From the NCBI GenBank assembly GCA_002290555.1, contig NEUK01000066.1, forward strand, positions 1 through 43,864: a stretch of 43,864 nt of DNA, given 5' to 3'. The position numbers and the translations under genes are program-made. The DNA is from Spartobacteria bacterium AMD-G4 (GTDB lineage: Bacteria > Verrucomicrobiota > Verrucomicrobiia > Chthoniobacterales > Terrimicrobiaceae). Each line of letters starts with the position of its first letter. The stretch's first letter is position 1. Below the pieces are notes generated by a model. The model was not told where the DNA came from. It did not search any database and saw nothing but the letters and a program-made list of their open reading frames with translations. This document shows, piece after piece, positions 34,518-42,955 of the stretch.

Positions 34518-35318
34518 CTATTTACCTGTCTTGTTAACGAACGCCATGCCCTGCTTTTGACGGTCGAGAAATTCCTTTGCAAGCTTGCGGTAAGCAAGGG
34601 CTCCCATGCCATCGGGGTCGTGCTCGAAAATCGTCTTCCCGTGGCTTGGAGCCTCGGCGAAGCGGACCGTGCGCGGGATGACAGATTTGTAAACGACCTC
34701 TTTGAAATGCCCGCGCACTTCCTTTTCCACAGCTGGATTCAGGTTCGTGCGGCTATCGAACATCGTCAGCAAGAGTCCCGAGATCGAAAGCGTGGGATTT
34801 GCTCCGCTGGCTCGGATGCGATCGGTCACCTCCATAAGTAGCCCAAGTCCCTCAAGGGCATAGTATTCGCACTGGATTGGGACGAGGATTTCATCTGCTG
34901 CCGCAAGGGCATTTGACATGAGGATACCAAGAGACGGAGGACAATCGAGGAGGATGAAATCAAAAAGGCTTTGCTTGCGAAGGCCCTCGAAACAAGTGCG
35001 GAGGCGCATCATATGGTCGTCCATGCGGGCGACTTCTATCTCCGCACCGGCCAGGTCGAGATTCGAGGGTATGAGAGAGAGATTTTTGACGCGGGTGGGA
35101 ATGACGAGTTCGGTGGCGGTTTTCTCGCCGATGAGTGCGGAGTAGATGCTCGGGTTCTCGGTATCCTTGGAATCAAGAACGCTCGTCGCACTCCCTTGAG
35201 GATCGATGTCCACGAGCAGAATGCGGGATTTTTTCTCCGCGAGGGCAGCGGCCAAATTGACGCTGGTAGTGGTCTTGCCGACCCCTCCTTTCTGGTTCGT
35301 GATGGCGATGACTTTCAT
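34518..35318 (-). CDS. parA: ParA-family chromosome-partition ATPase (Soj)
   Basis: A 266-residue protein with the deviant Walker A KGGVGKTTT (10-18), the LLVDIDPQGSAT switch 1 motif (DxDPQG), ILLDCPPSLGILMSNALAAADEILVPIQCEYYALEGLG and SVIPRTVRFAEAPSHGKTIFEHDP. All of these match chromosomal Soj/ParA rather than plasmid type Ia forms, and there is no N-terminal HTH. It moves or times chromosome origin segregation with ParB. No parB is next to it and no clear parS site was found; the neighbours are an amidase (60 bases upstream) and a permease (five bases downstream). Confidence 0.92.
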   Translation of the reverse strand: MKVIAITNQKGGVGKTTTSVNLAAALAEKKSRILLVDIDPQGSATSVLDSKDTENPSIYSALIGEKTATELVIPTRVKNLSLIPSNLDLAGAEIEVARMDDHMMRLRTCFEGLRKQSLFDFILLDCPPSLGILMSNALAAADEILVPIQCEYYALEGLGLLMEVTDRIRASGANPTLSISGLLLTMFDSRTNLNPAVEKEVRGHFKEVVYKSVIPRTVRFAEAPSHGKTIFEHDPDGMGALAYRKLAKEFLDRQKQGMAFVNKTGK

Positions 35319-35378
35319 TCAGTAGGTGCTTTGTTGCACAGAGCGGGGGCGAGTTGTCAACTGCTTCGGAGCTTGATC

Positions 35379-36584
35379 TCAGCGTTTGCCATAATAATCG
35401 ACGAGTCCGGCGGCGACGCTGTCGGCGTATTCCCGATAAATGCTGGGCCGAACGGCTCCGGCGACCTTTTTTTTCCCCTCGAAGTCACCCGCTTGGATGC
35501 GGGCGTGGACATCGCGGGAGTTCATCACATAGGGCTCCACATAAATGACCGGGCATTGGAAAAGGCGGTTCGCGAGGAGGTTCCTTCCCCAGATGTAGTC
35601 GCTGTCGCCGATACGGACCGCTGTTTTCCCATGGTAAATAAATGGCGGCAGCTTGGTGGCGGCGGCCATGGTTTTGACGAGGGATTTTGTGACGGCGACT
35701 TCCTCTGGGTAGGTGCGGTTGAGGAGCTTCACAAGCATCTCGAAGCGCTGGTCGTCATAGGCGAGTTCCTTGGCGCTCCAGGCGCCTGTGATGAGGAAGT
35801 GAAGGTGGTTCTTGGAGACGAGGGAGGGCTTGGCGGGGTTGCCCCAGTCCTCGGCGTTGAAGTGGAGGCAGAGGACGACATCCGGGCGGGTCGAAGTGTT
35901 CACGAGGGCGGCACGGCGGCGAATCTCGCTGGTGCGGTAGAAAAGGCGTTCGCTTTCCTTGGCGACCGAGAGGGTTGTGATGCCTTCACCTTTGTCGCGC
36001 AGGGAGGCGGCGGCCTGTTTTCGGAGTTGGGCGGGGCGGAGATGAGTGAGTGGATCCGAACCCGAGCGGGTGAGCCACACTTCCGCGCCAAGGACCTTCA
36101 GGCGCTGCACGAGGAGTTTGGCGACGCGAAGCGTCATGTCGCCTTCGACAACGGGCTTGCTTTTGCCAATCTGGAACCAGCGTTCCTCGATTTTCGCCCA
36201 CTTGCCTCCGAGGTGCCCGGGGTCGATGGCGATGCGCAGTCCGGCCAGTGGCTTGCCGGGCTGTGGAGCAATCTCACTGCGTGGCCGCCAGAAACGCGGA
36301 GTCGGATTTGGCGTGGACCCGGCGAATTTCAAAATGTAAGGCGGCTTTCCCTCGCCCGTGCGAATGCGCGCTCCCGAAGGAGTGATGGCAATAAAATCCG
36401 CTGCCGCACCATTCGGAGCATAGACATTATTCAGGAGACGGGTGAACTCCTCGCGAGTGATTGTCTTTTGAAATTTGTCGAGTTGGGACCAATTCGGGGC
36501 CTCTGCGAGCGGGCTGAGTTTCGCCGCCATACCGTTGTGAAGGCAGGTGAGAAAAATCAATAAGGCGGAGAGAAATTGGCGCAT
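35379..36584 (-). CDS. N-acetylmuramoyl-L-alanine amidase (Amidase_3)
   Basis: A 401-residue exported protein with a signal peptide (MRQFLSALLIFLTCLHNGMA). A 90-residue N-terminal region of unknown fold is followed by an Amidase_3 zinc domain: His124 in IAIDPGHLGG, Glu147 in VVEGDM, and His241 in LCLHFNA match the zinc ligands. The C-terminal part (VIYVEPYVMNSRDVHARI) replaces the usual short ending. It probably cleaves the amide between MurNAc and the stem peptide during cell separation. A helical insertion between the Glu and the second His makes the catalytic domain longer than AmiC. Confidence 0.83.
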   Translation of the reverse strand: MRQFLSALLIFLTCLHNGMAAKLSPLAEAPNWSQLDKFQKTITREEFTRLLNNVYAPNGAAADFIAITPSGARIRTGEGKPPYILKFAGSTPNPTPRFWRPRSEIAPQPGKPLAGLRIAIDPGHLGGKWAKIEERWFQIGKSKPVVEGDMTLRVAKLLVQRLKVLGAEVWLTRSGSDPLTHLRPAQLRKQAAASLRDKGEGITTLSVAKESERLFYRTSEIRRRAALVNTSTRPDVVLCLHFNAEDWGNPAKPSLVSKNHLHFLITGAWSAKELAYDDQRFEMLVKLLNRTYPEEVAVTKSLVKTMAAATKLPPFIYHGKTAVRIGDSDYIWGRNLLANRLFQCPVIYVEPYVMNSRDVHARIQAGDFEGKKKVAGAVRPSIYREYADSVAAGLVDYYGKR

Positions 36585-36615
36585 GAAGGATTTTTTAAAT
36601 GCGTTCGCCGCGTGT

Positions 36616-36624
36616 TGCTATAAA
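36616..36624 (+). promoter_or_regulatory. Extended -10 element close to the ymdB start
   Basis: TGCTATAAA matches the extended -10 (TGn plus TATAAT with one mismatch) nine bases before ATG 36633. No -35 match is seen 16-18 bases upstream. The predicted transcript would have almost no leader. Spotted by eye only. Confidence 0.35.
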
Positions 36625-36632
36625 AAGAACGC

Positions 36633-37424
36633 ATGATTCGTCTTCTCTTTCTTGGTGACATCGTCGGCGAGCCCGGTCGGGCTGCGGCAAAAGTGGTGGT
36701 TTCAGAAATGCTCAAGGAGGGAGAAGTCGACTTTGTGGTCGTCAATGGTGAGAACTCCGCCCAAGGCAAAGGGATTTCCCCTAAAATTGCCATCGACCTT
36801 CTGCGCGCGGGTGTGGCGGTGATCACGACGGGCGACCATGCTTGGGACCAAAGGGAAATCGTTCCCTACTTTCCCACCGAGCCGCGCCTGCTGCGGCCGA
36901 TCAACTATCCGCCAGGCGTTCCAGGAAACGGCAGCGTTATCCTCAACACGGCCAAGGGTAAAATCGCCGTCATGAATGTGCAGTGCCGCACCTTCATGTC
37001 ACAACCGCTGGACAATCCCTTCCACGCGGCGTTGGAAGAGGTGGAGCGGTTGCGCACGGAGACACCTGTGATTTTTGTGGATGTGCACGGAGAAACAACG
37101 AGTGAGAAGACAGCCATGGCGAGGCACCTGGATGGCATGGTATCGGCCGTCGTCGGCACCCACACCCATGTGCAGACGGCGGATGAGCGCATCCTCGCGG
37201 GAGGCACTGCGTTTCTCTGCGATGCCGGTATGTGTGGGGCTGTGGACTCCATTCTCGGTCGCGAAGCGGGAGCCGTGATTCAAAAGTTTCTCGACTGTAT
37301 GCCGATCAAGTTTCCGATTGCACGAGGCATCGTGCAGGTCTGTGGGGCATTGATCCAAATCGATCCTGAGACGGGCAAGGCAGCCTCGATCGAGCGGGTG
37401 CAAAAGATCATCGACCTCCGCTGA
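36633..37424 (+). CDS. ymdB: YmdB-family metallophosphoesterase (TIGR00282)
   Basis: A 263-residue dinuclear metal phosphodiesterase. Metal ligands can be placed at Asp9 (LFLGDIVGEPGR), Glu40-Asn41 (VVNGENSAQGKG), and the histidines of VFDVHGE-like IFVDVHGETTSEK and GTHTHVQTADERIL. The family's TGNH motif reads TGDH here (Asp68-His69), an Asn-to-Asp change at a metal ligand. Family members hydrolyse 2',3'-cyclic nucleotides. It is divergent from the amidase over 48 bases and is the first gene of a plus-strand run. Confidence 0.92.
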   Translation: MIRLLFLGDIVGEPGRAAAKVVVSEMLKEGEVDFVVVNGENSAQGKGISPKIAIDLLRAGVAVITTGDHAWDQREIVPYFPTEPRLLRPINYPPGVPGNGSVILNTAKGKIAVMNVQCRTFMSQPLDNPFHAALEEVERLRTETPVIFVDVHGETTSEKTAMARHLDGMVSAVVGTHTHVQTADERILAGGTAFLCDAGMCGAVDSILGREAGAVIQKFLDCMPIKFPIARGIVQVCGALIQIDPETGKAASIERVQKIIDLR

Positions 37425-37428
37425 GAAT

Positions 37429-37448
37429 GTGGCGGCGAGCGCCGCCAC
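37429..37448 (+). repeat. GC-rich perfect hairpin between ymdB and the MATE gene
   Basis: GTGGCGGC, loop GAGC, then GCCGCCAC forms a perfect 8-bp stem. It begins four bases after the ymdB stop and ends six bases before the next ATG. There is no T run, so it is not a standard terminator. It could shield the ribosome site of the next gene or be one copy of a dispersed palindrome. Confidence 0.6.
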
Positions 37449-37454
37449 TCCACG

Positions 37455-38831
37455 ATGCAAAGCGACTCCTACTTCAAAGCCCTGCTGCGGGAAAACCGAC
37501 GCACACTTTACCTGGCGCTGCCCATCGTTGTAGGGCTCGTGGGTCAGATGCTTATGGGCATTGCCGATACGGTTATGCTTGGGCACGTGGGCGTGGTTCC
37601 TCTCGCGGCCTGTGCATTTGCCAATACTATTCTCGCCGTGCCGATGGTTTTTGGTTTTGGCCTACTCTCGGCAGTCAGCGTGAGCGCGTCCCATGCGCAT
37701 GGGGCGCGCAACTCACACTTGGCTGGAGAAAGCCTGCGAGGCGGAATTTTGTTGGCCCTCGCAGTGGGGCTGCTGGTGGGAGCCGGCGCGCATACGGGGT
37801 TGCCTTTTCTTCACCTTCTTGGCCAACCGCATGAAGTCAACGCGACAGTCGGAGGTTATTTCCTCCTGTGCGCCTGGTCGCTATTGCCGCTTTTGGTGAG
37901 CGGCGCGGCGAAGAACTTCTGTGAAGCACTGGGGCGTCCGTGGGTGCCCTTCTGGATCCTGATGGCAGGAGTGCTGCTGAATGTGTTGCTCAACTGGATA
38001 TTGATTTACGGGAACCTCGGCTCACCCGCCATGGGCATCGATGGCGCGGGTATCGCAACGCTTTTGAGCCGTATCGCTGTGATGTGTGGAATCCTCATCT
38101 ATCCCTCCTTCGAGCGTTCGCTGAAAGTGGCTTGGCCACGCGCCTGGCTGGCTCCGGGGGTGCTGAGGGAATCTTGGCATCTCCTAAAAATCGGAATCCA
38201 TACGGCGGGACTGAATCTCTGCGAGGTGACAGGGTTTTCCTTCGGATCGCTTATGATGGGCTGGTTGGGCGTTATTCCACTGGCGGCCCACCAGATCGCG
38301 CTCTCGGTCGCCGCAACGACATTTATGGTGCCTTTGGGGTTGGCACAGGCAGTGAGTATGCGGGTCGGCCACGCGCGAGGCGCGAGCCGCGCGAAGAGGA
38401 TTCCCTCGATTGTGCACAGCGCACTTGGGCTCACTGCGGGAGTCATGGCCTTGTTTGCGGCAGGGTATTTTCTTTTGGGAAATGAAATCGCAGCTGGTTT
38501 CACGCCGGATGTCGCCGTGAGGACACTCACTGTGCAATTGCTCGTGCTCGCGGGTGTGTTTCAGATTTTTGACGGCATTCAGGTGGTCTCCTCCGGAGCG
38601 CTGCGCGGGTTTGCCGACACGAAGATTCCCTTCTTGATCGGCATTGTTTCCTACTGGGTTGTGGCCTTGCCAGTTTCATGGATGTCGGCCTTCCCATTCG
38701 GCTTGGGAGCGCTGGGCGTTTGGGCAGGTTTTGTCGTGGGGTTGGGAGTCGCCGCCGCTTCGATGTCCACCCGTCTCCTTCGAAAATGCAACCGCCTCAA
38801 TGTCTCGCCAACCGCTCGCCAAGCGGGATAA
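37455..38831 (+). CDS. MATE-family multidrug/toxin exporter (NorM-like)
   Basis: A 458-residue membrane protein with 12 predicted helices in two MatE halves (about 15-215 and 240-440). Family marks are LPIVVGLVGQMLMGIADTVMLGHVG in the first half, and FSFGSLMMGWLGVIPLAAHQIALSVAATTFMVPLGLAQAVSMRVGHARG in the second, followed by FQIFDGIQVVSSGALRGFADTKIPF. It exports cationic drugs or metabolites using Na+ or H+. ATG 37455 follows a GC hairpin; the stop is 10 bases before the phosphatase gene. Confidence 0.93.
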   Translation: MQSDSYFKALLRENRRTLYLALPIVVGLVGQMLMGIADTVMLGHVGVVPLAACAFANTILAVPMVFGFGLLSAVSVSASHAHGARNSHLAGESLRGGILLALAVGLLVGAGAHTGLPFLHLLGQPHEVNATVGGYFLLCAWSLLPLLVSGAAKNFCEALGRPWVPFWILMAGVLLNVLLNWILIYGNLGSPAMGIDGAGIATLLSRIAVMCGILIYPSFERSLKVAWPRAWLAPGVLRESWHLLKIGIHTAGLNLCEVTGFSFGSLMMGWLGVIPLAAHQIALSVAATTFMVPLGLAQAVSMRVGHARGASRAKRIPSIVHSALGLTAGVMALFAAGYFLLGNEIAAGFTPDVAVRTLTVQLLVLAGVFQIFDGIQVVSSGALRGFADTKIPFLIGIVSYWVVALPVSWMSAFPFGLGALGVWAGFVVGLGVAAASMSTRLLRKCNRLNVSPTARQAG

Positions 38832-38841
38832 TTTTCTGACC

Positions 38842-39843
38842 ATGTCCGAAACGACCCATGAGACGCTGCGTGGCCTTCTTTGTGGCCTCGGCGATGCAAT
38901 AAGAGATGCCGTGCTCGCGGGGAGGGAGCATCTGGATGCCGCACGCCTCTCGGCGGTGACCGGCCATGCGGGCGGAGACACGATCTACGCCGTGGACAGG
39001 ATCAGCGAGGCGGCGATCCTTGCCTGGTTTCGCGCACACTGGCCGCCCGAGTTTCCGGTCCAGATCGTGATGGAGGGCATCGAGAGCGAGCTTTGTTTTC
39101 CAGAGGGAACGCCTGCGGCGGGCAGCGATTGGAAATGCATCATCGACCCGATCGATGGCACGCGTGGAATCATGTATGACAAGCGCAGCGCTTGGGCGCT
39201 CGCCGGGATCGCCCCGCAGATTGGGGAGGGCACGATGCTTTCGCACATCGTTGCGGCCGCCATGACGGAGATCCCTGTGACCAAGCAATGGCGTGCGGAT
39301 CAATACAGCACAACAACCGGCGGTGACCTGATCGCCACCGCCCGCGACCTGCGGGGCGGCGGCATTCAAACGATCCAACCCGCCCCCTCACAGGCCACCG
39401 ACTTTTCCCATGGATTCTCCTCACTCGTAAAATTTTTTCCCGAAGGCCGCACCCTCACCTCACAAATCGAAGAGCGCCTGTGGGATGAACTCATCGGCTT
39501 GAACTCCGGACTCTCGCCGCAGATTTTCGATGATCAATATCTCTCCACCGGCGGGCAGTTCCACGAACTCATCACGGGCCACGACCGCATGATCGGGGAC
39601 CTGCGACCGCTGATCCTTCGTGTGCTTGATATGGAGTCGCAACTCGTCTGCCACCCTTATGACGCTTGTGCCTGGCTCGTACTGCGCAAGGCGGGTGTTA
39701 TTTTTGAACACCCTCTCGGTGGCTTTCCAGATGCCCCACTGGACACCGAGAGCGGCGTGGCCTGGATCGCCTATGCGAATGAGGGATTGGCTTCACTGGC
39801 GAGACCCGTTCTCACGCGCATTTTGGAGCAGTTTCTCGTATGA
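38842..39843 (+). CDS. Inositol monophosphatase-like sugar/nucleotide phosphatase
   Basis: A 333-residue member of the Li+-sensitive phosphatase superfamily. Metal site 1 is Asp and Glu in GGDTIYAVDRISE and VMEGIESE; the core motif is CIIDPIDGTRGIMYD; and the C-terminal Asp lies in CHPYDACAWLVLRKAGV (the usual motif is WD-x-x-A). An insertion of about 50 residues after the core (YSTTTGGDLIATARDLRGGG) makes it longer than SuhB or CysQ. The substrate is unknown (inositol phosphate, 3'-phosphoadenosine phosphate or a sugar bisphosphate). ATG 38842 is used; ATG 38800 would overlap the transporter. The stop overlaps the next gene (ATGA). Confidence 0.8.
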   Translation: MSETTHETLRGLLCGLGDAIRDAVLAGREHLDAARLSAVTGHAGGDTIYAVDRISEAAILAWFRAHWPPEFPVQIVMEGIESELCFPEGTPAAGSDWKCIIDPIDGTRGIMYDKRSAWALAGIAPQIGEGTMLSHIVAAAMTEIPVTKQWRADQYSTTTGGDLIATARDLRGGGIQTIQPAPSQATDFSHGFSSLVKFFPEGRTLTSQIEERLWDELIGLNSGLSPQIFDDQYLSTGGQFHELITGHDRMIGDLRPLILRVLDMESQLVCHPYDACAWLVLRKAGVIFEHPLGGFPDAPLDTESGVAWIAYANEGLASLARPVLTRILEQFLV

Positions 39844-40472
39844 CGCGCGAACGGTTGCTGGCACTGACGGGAGCGGCAATCCTCAAGATGCTTTTTCTGA
39901 CGCTCCGTCTTCGTATCGAGGATCGAAGCGGCGTTTTGAAGGAGAACGGGGGCGCTCCTGTCATCGTCTGCTTCTGGCATAACAGAATTCTGGGTATCAC
40001 CTTCGCCTTCGACCGCATCTATCCCAAAAAACGCAACGGTGTGACCGTGCTCACCAGCCCGAGCAAGGATGGAGAAATCCTCGCCCAGCTTGTGGGAGCC
40101 TTTGACATGAAAGCGGTGCGCGGCTCGAGTTCCCGGCGCGGTTCAAGTGCGCTGCTCGAGCTGGTGCGCCTCATTCGCGGGGGGCGCGACATTGCGATCA
40201 CTCCCGATGGCCCGCGCGGCCCGCGCTACTCACTCGGGCCGGGAATTATCCTGTTGGCGCAATCCACCGGTGTCCGGATTGTTCCCGCGCATGCGTCCTT
40301 CTCGCGATGTGTGAGAATGAAAACCTGGGATGGATTCATCATCCCGTTGCCATTTTCCAAGGTGTCGGTCACTCTCGACGGGGCTCTGACAATACCCGGC
40401 GAACTGACGGGGGAGGAGTTCGAAGAAAAACGCAAAAATCTGGAGGATCTTTTAAAACATGCAGCGGATTGA
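39840..40472 (+). CDS. DUF374 lysophospholipid acyltransferase-like protein
   Basis: A 210-residue protein with the DUF374/LPLAT pattern: [79 protein letters not shown] and [30 protein letters not shown]. The His in WHNR and the ITPDGPRGP strand correspond to the acyl-transfer motifs. It probably acylates a lipid A-like or phospholipid acceptor at the inner membrane, often taking the place of late lipid A acyltransferases; the exact acceptor is not known. It overlaps the phosphatase by four and folD by 14 bases. Confidence 0.85.
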   Translation: MTRERLLALTGAAILKMLFLTLRLRIEDRSGVLKENGGAPVIVCFWHNRILGITFAFDRIYPKKRNGVTVLTSPSKDGEILAQLVGAFDMKAVRGSSSRRGSSALLELVRLIRGGRDIAITPDGPRGPRYSLGPGIILLAQSTGVRIVPAHASFSRCVRMKTWDGFIIPLPFSKVSVTLDGALTIPGELTGEEFEEKRKNLEDLLKHAAD

Positions 40473-41337
40473 TGGAGCGGCGGTCGCCGCAAAAGTGATG
40501 GAGGAAACGAAGGCGCGCATCGCCATCTTGGCGAGTCGTGGTGTTCGGCCGGGATTGGCCGTGGTGCTTGTGGGTGACGATCCCGCGTCCCGGGCCTATG
40601 TGCGTTCGAAGGATCGCAAGGCCGCAGAGTTGGGATTGCACTCGGTCAAGCACGAGCTTCCTGCCGACACGGACCAGGCAACGCTCTTGGCGCTTGTTGC
40701 CGAGCTCAACGCCGACCCCGCCGTCCACGGTATTCTGGTCCAGTCCCCTCCCCCGCCGCAGATCAACGAGGCCGAGGTCGTGCTGGCAATCGACCCTCGC
40801 AAGGATGTGGATGGCTTCCATCCCGTCAATGTCGCCAAGCTGGCAATGGAGGATCCCACGGGTTTTGTTCCCTGCACGCCGCTTGGCTGCATTCGCCTTC
40901 TGCAAGAAAGCGGTATCGAAACTGCGGGCAAAAGTGCGGTCGTGGTCGGGCGCAGCATGATTGTCGGAAAACCCATGGCTCTCCTGCTCATGAAGCGGGG
41001 ACCGGGCGGGGACGCTACCGTGACAGTCGCCCACTCTCGCACCTGTAACCTCGCCGAGGTGACGCGCAGTGCGGATATCGTCATTGCCGCCATTGGACGC
41101 CCGCATTTCCTCGGCGCGGAGCATATCCGCGAGGGCGCGGTGGTTATCGATGTGGGCATCAACCGTGTGGAAGACCCCACGCAACCGAAAGGCTACCGTC
41201 TTGTTGGCGATGTGGACTACGACGCCGTAGCGCCGAAGTGCTCGGCGATAACCCCTGTGCCAGGCGGCGTGGGGCCGATGACCATCGCCATGCTCATGTC
41301 AAACTGTGTGACGGCAGCCGAGCGGTTGACGGCCTGA
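40459..41337 (+). CDS. folD: Methylene-THF dehydrogenase/cyclohydrolase FolD
   Basis: A 292-residue bifunctional enzyme that oxidises 5,10-methylene-THF to methenyl-THF with NADP+ and hydrolyses it to 10-formyl-THF. Catalytic Tyr47 and Lys51 lie in AYVRSKDRK (YxxxK), Gln95 in ILVQSPPPP, Asp118 in [10 protein letters not shown], and the NADP loop is [13 protein letters not shown] with AHSRTCNL. The canonical VQLPLP reads VQSPPPP here. [17 protein letters not shown] closes the fold. It complements the SHMT half of the fusion protein about 15 kb away. Confidence 0.95.
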   Translation: MQRIDGAAVAAKVMEETKARIAILASRGVRPGLAVVLVGDDPASRAYVRSKDRKAAELGLHSVKHELPADTDQATLLALVAELNADPAVHGILVQSPPPPQINEAEVVLAIDPRKDVDGFHPVNVAKLAMEDPTGFVPCTPLGCIRLLQESGIETAGKSAVVVGRSMIVGKPMALLLMKRGPGGDATVTVAHSRTCNLAEVTRSADIVIAAIGRPHFLGAEHIREGAVVIDVGINRVEDPTQPKGYRLVGDVDYDAVAPKCSAITPVPGGVGPMTIAMLMSNCVTAAERLTA

Positions 41338-41439
41338 GCACCGGTCGCTTCAGCGGCCTTGAGCCGTGGTGGTTTTTCCAGTCGGTCCGCGAGGGCGCAA
41401 ACTGGAGCGCCCGAGGGCGGGGCGATCCCCGAGCCAGGG

Positions 41440-42801
41440 TCAATCTTGACGGGAAGAGTCCATGTCATCGTCCTCTTCTTCGCTGGATTTTTCCTTTTTG
41501 GGAGCCTTGGCGGTTACGAGCACCTTGTCGATGCGCTGACGATCCATGTCGATGACCTCGAATTCGAAACGGTCCCAGATGAACTTTTCGCCTTCCCTCG
41601 GGAGATGGCCAATTTGGTGGAGGAGGAAACCGCCAAGAGTCGAGTAGCGGTTGTCATCCTCGCCGGGCAGGTCGTTGTCGATGCCAAGGCTCGTTTTTGT
41701 TTCATCGATGTCGAGCATCGCATCGACGAGCCAAGTGCCATCCTGTCGGAGCACAGACTTGGGATCATGCCGCTGCTCGCGCTCGGGGAGATTGCCGACG
41801 ATGGCCATCATCACATCATTGAGCGTCACAATGCCCTGAAGCCCGCCGAATTCGTCCACGACAAGCGCAATATGTTTTCCGGTCTTCTTAAAAGCCTCGA
41901 TGAGCTTGCCAGCCGGCATGGCCGTGGGCACATAGTTTGGAGGGGTCACGAGGGCACGCAGCTCCACACGACCAGCGAGCGAGAGATTTGCCCAGAGGGA
42001 TTTCACACTGACCATGCCGACTACATTGTCGCGCGTGCCTTGGTAGACAGGAAAATGCGAGTGACCACTCCCCGCTATGCGGCGCCAGTTTTCCTCATCT
42101 TCATCATCGAGTGAGAGCCAGATCATGCGGGCGCGCGGGGTCATGAGGTCTCCAGCGGTTTGTTCACCCAGCTCGAAAACCCCTTCCACCATGTCCTTCT
42201 CGGCCTTTTTGAAGATCCCAGCGCTCAGCCCTTCATCGATCAGCACGCGGACTTCCTCCTCCGAGACAACCGATTCCTTGGGTTTGCGAATGCCAAGGGC
42301 CGCCATGAGAAAGTCGCTGGAGACATTGAGGAGGTTGACCAAGGGCGCAAAAAGCTTCGCCAAGCCATTCATCGGTCGAGCCAACGCAGAGGCAATACGC
42401 TCTGGATTGTTAAGTGCGATGCGCTTGGGAACAAGTTCGCCGATGATGACGGAAAGATAGGTCATCGCACCGACAACGATCGTGAGCGCAATGGCTTCAG
42501 CGTAGTGCTCCAAAGCGGGAACTTTCCCGAGCGCTGCAGCAAGCCTTTCGGAAAGTTTGGCTCCCCCCAGAGCACTGGCCAGAACGCCCACGAAGGTGAT
42601 TCCGACCTGCACCGTGGAGAGAAATTTCCCGGGGGAATTGGCGAGGGAGAGGGCCAGTTTGGCTCCATTGGTGCCTTGATCCGCCATGTTTTTCAGGCGC
42701 GCCTTCCGCGATGTCACGACAGCAATTTCGGCCATAGCAAAAAGGCCGTTTGCAAAAAGAAGTAGAAAGATGAATGTGATTTCGAGTGTCAGAGACGACA
42801 T
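41440..42801 (-). CDS. CNNM/CorC-type membrane protein (DUF21, CBS pair, CorC_HlyC)
   Basis: A 453-residue protein. The DUF21 domain (about 1-185) has four hydrophobic segments and the family marks ANGLFAMAEIAVVTSRKARL and VVGAMTYLSVIIGELVPKRIAL. A CBS pair follows (about 205-335: LMTPRARMIWLSLDDEDEENWRRI, SGHSHFPVYQGTRDNVVGMVSVK, GGLQGIVTLNDVMMAIVGNLP), then a CorC_HlyC domain (about 345-425: LVDAMLDIDETKTSLGI, TLGGFLLHQIGHLPREGEKF). Family members act in Mg2+/Co2+ export or are called hemolysin-like. The tail is acidic. ATG 42801 is used over TTG 42816. Confidence 0.92.
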   Translation of the reverse strand: MSSLTLEITFIFLLLFANGLFAMAEIAVVTSRKARLKNMADQGTNGAKLALSLANSPGKFLSTVQVGITFVGVLASALGGAKLSERLAAALGKVPALEHYAEAIALTIVVGAMTYLSVIIGELVPKRIALNNPERIASALARPMNGLAKLFAPLVNLLNVSSDFLMAALGIRKPKESVVSEEEVRVLIDEGLSAGIFKKAEKDMVEGVFELGEQTAGDLMTPRARMIWLSLDDEDEENWRRIAGSGHSHFPVYQGTRDNVVGMVSVKSLWANLSLAGRVELRALVTPPNYVPTAMPAGKLIEAFKKTGKHIALVVDEFGGLQGIVTLNDVMMAIVGNLPEREQRHDPKSVLRQDGTWLVDAMLDIDETKTSLGIDNDLPGEDDNRYSTLGGFLLHQIGHLPREGEKFIWDRFEFEVIDMDRQRIDKVLVTAKAPKKEKSSEEEDDDMDSSRQD

Positions 42802-42857
42802 GATAGATGGCCGCAAATCTTATCCGAGACTATCAATGGGCGCAAATAGGAACATTT

Positions 42858-42874
42858 GAGGGCACAGAGGGCAC
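42858..42874 (+). repeat. Short tandem GAGGGCAC repeat in the CorC/photolyase gap
   Basis: GAGGGCACA is followed directly by GAGGGCAC within the 139-base gap. It is too short to classify; nearby, CTCC-TTCGA-GGAG can form a small hairpin. No promoter I can defend was found in the gap. Confidence 0.35.
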
Positions 42875-42955
42875 GCAGCGGAGCAGGTTTCAGATACGCG
42901 TCTTAAATACTGAACCGCAAAAATTCAGGACCCTCCTTCGAGGAGAGAAAATGTC

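Noticed and set aside
34971-36563. Very long plus-strand open frame (530 codons) opposite parA and the amidase
   Set aside because: Both genes on the minus strand have full family motifs; the antisense frame shows no recognisable domain and reflects GC-biased codon use.
41338-41439. GC stem GGGCGC...GCGCCC between folD and the CorC-type gene as terminator
   Set aside because: The stem is short and no T run follows; possible but not supportable.
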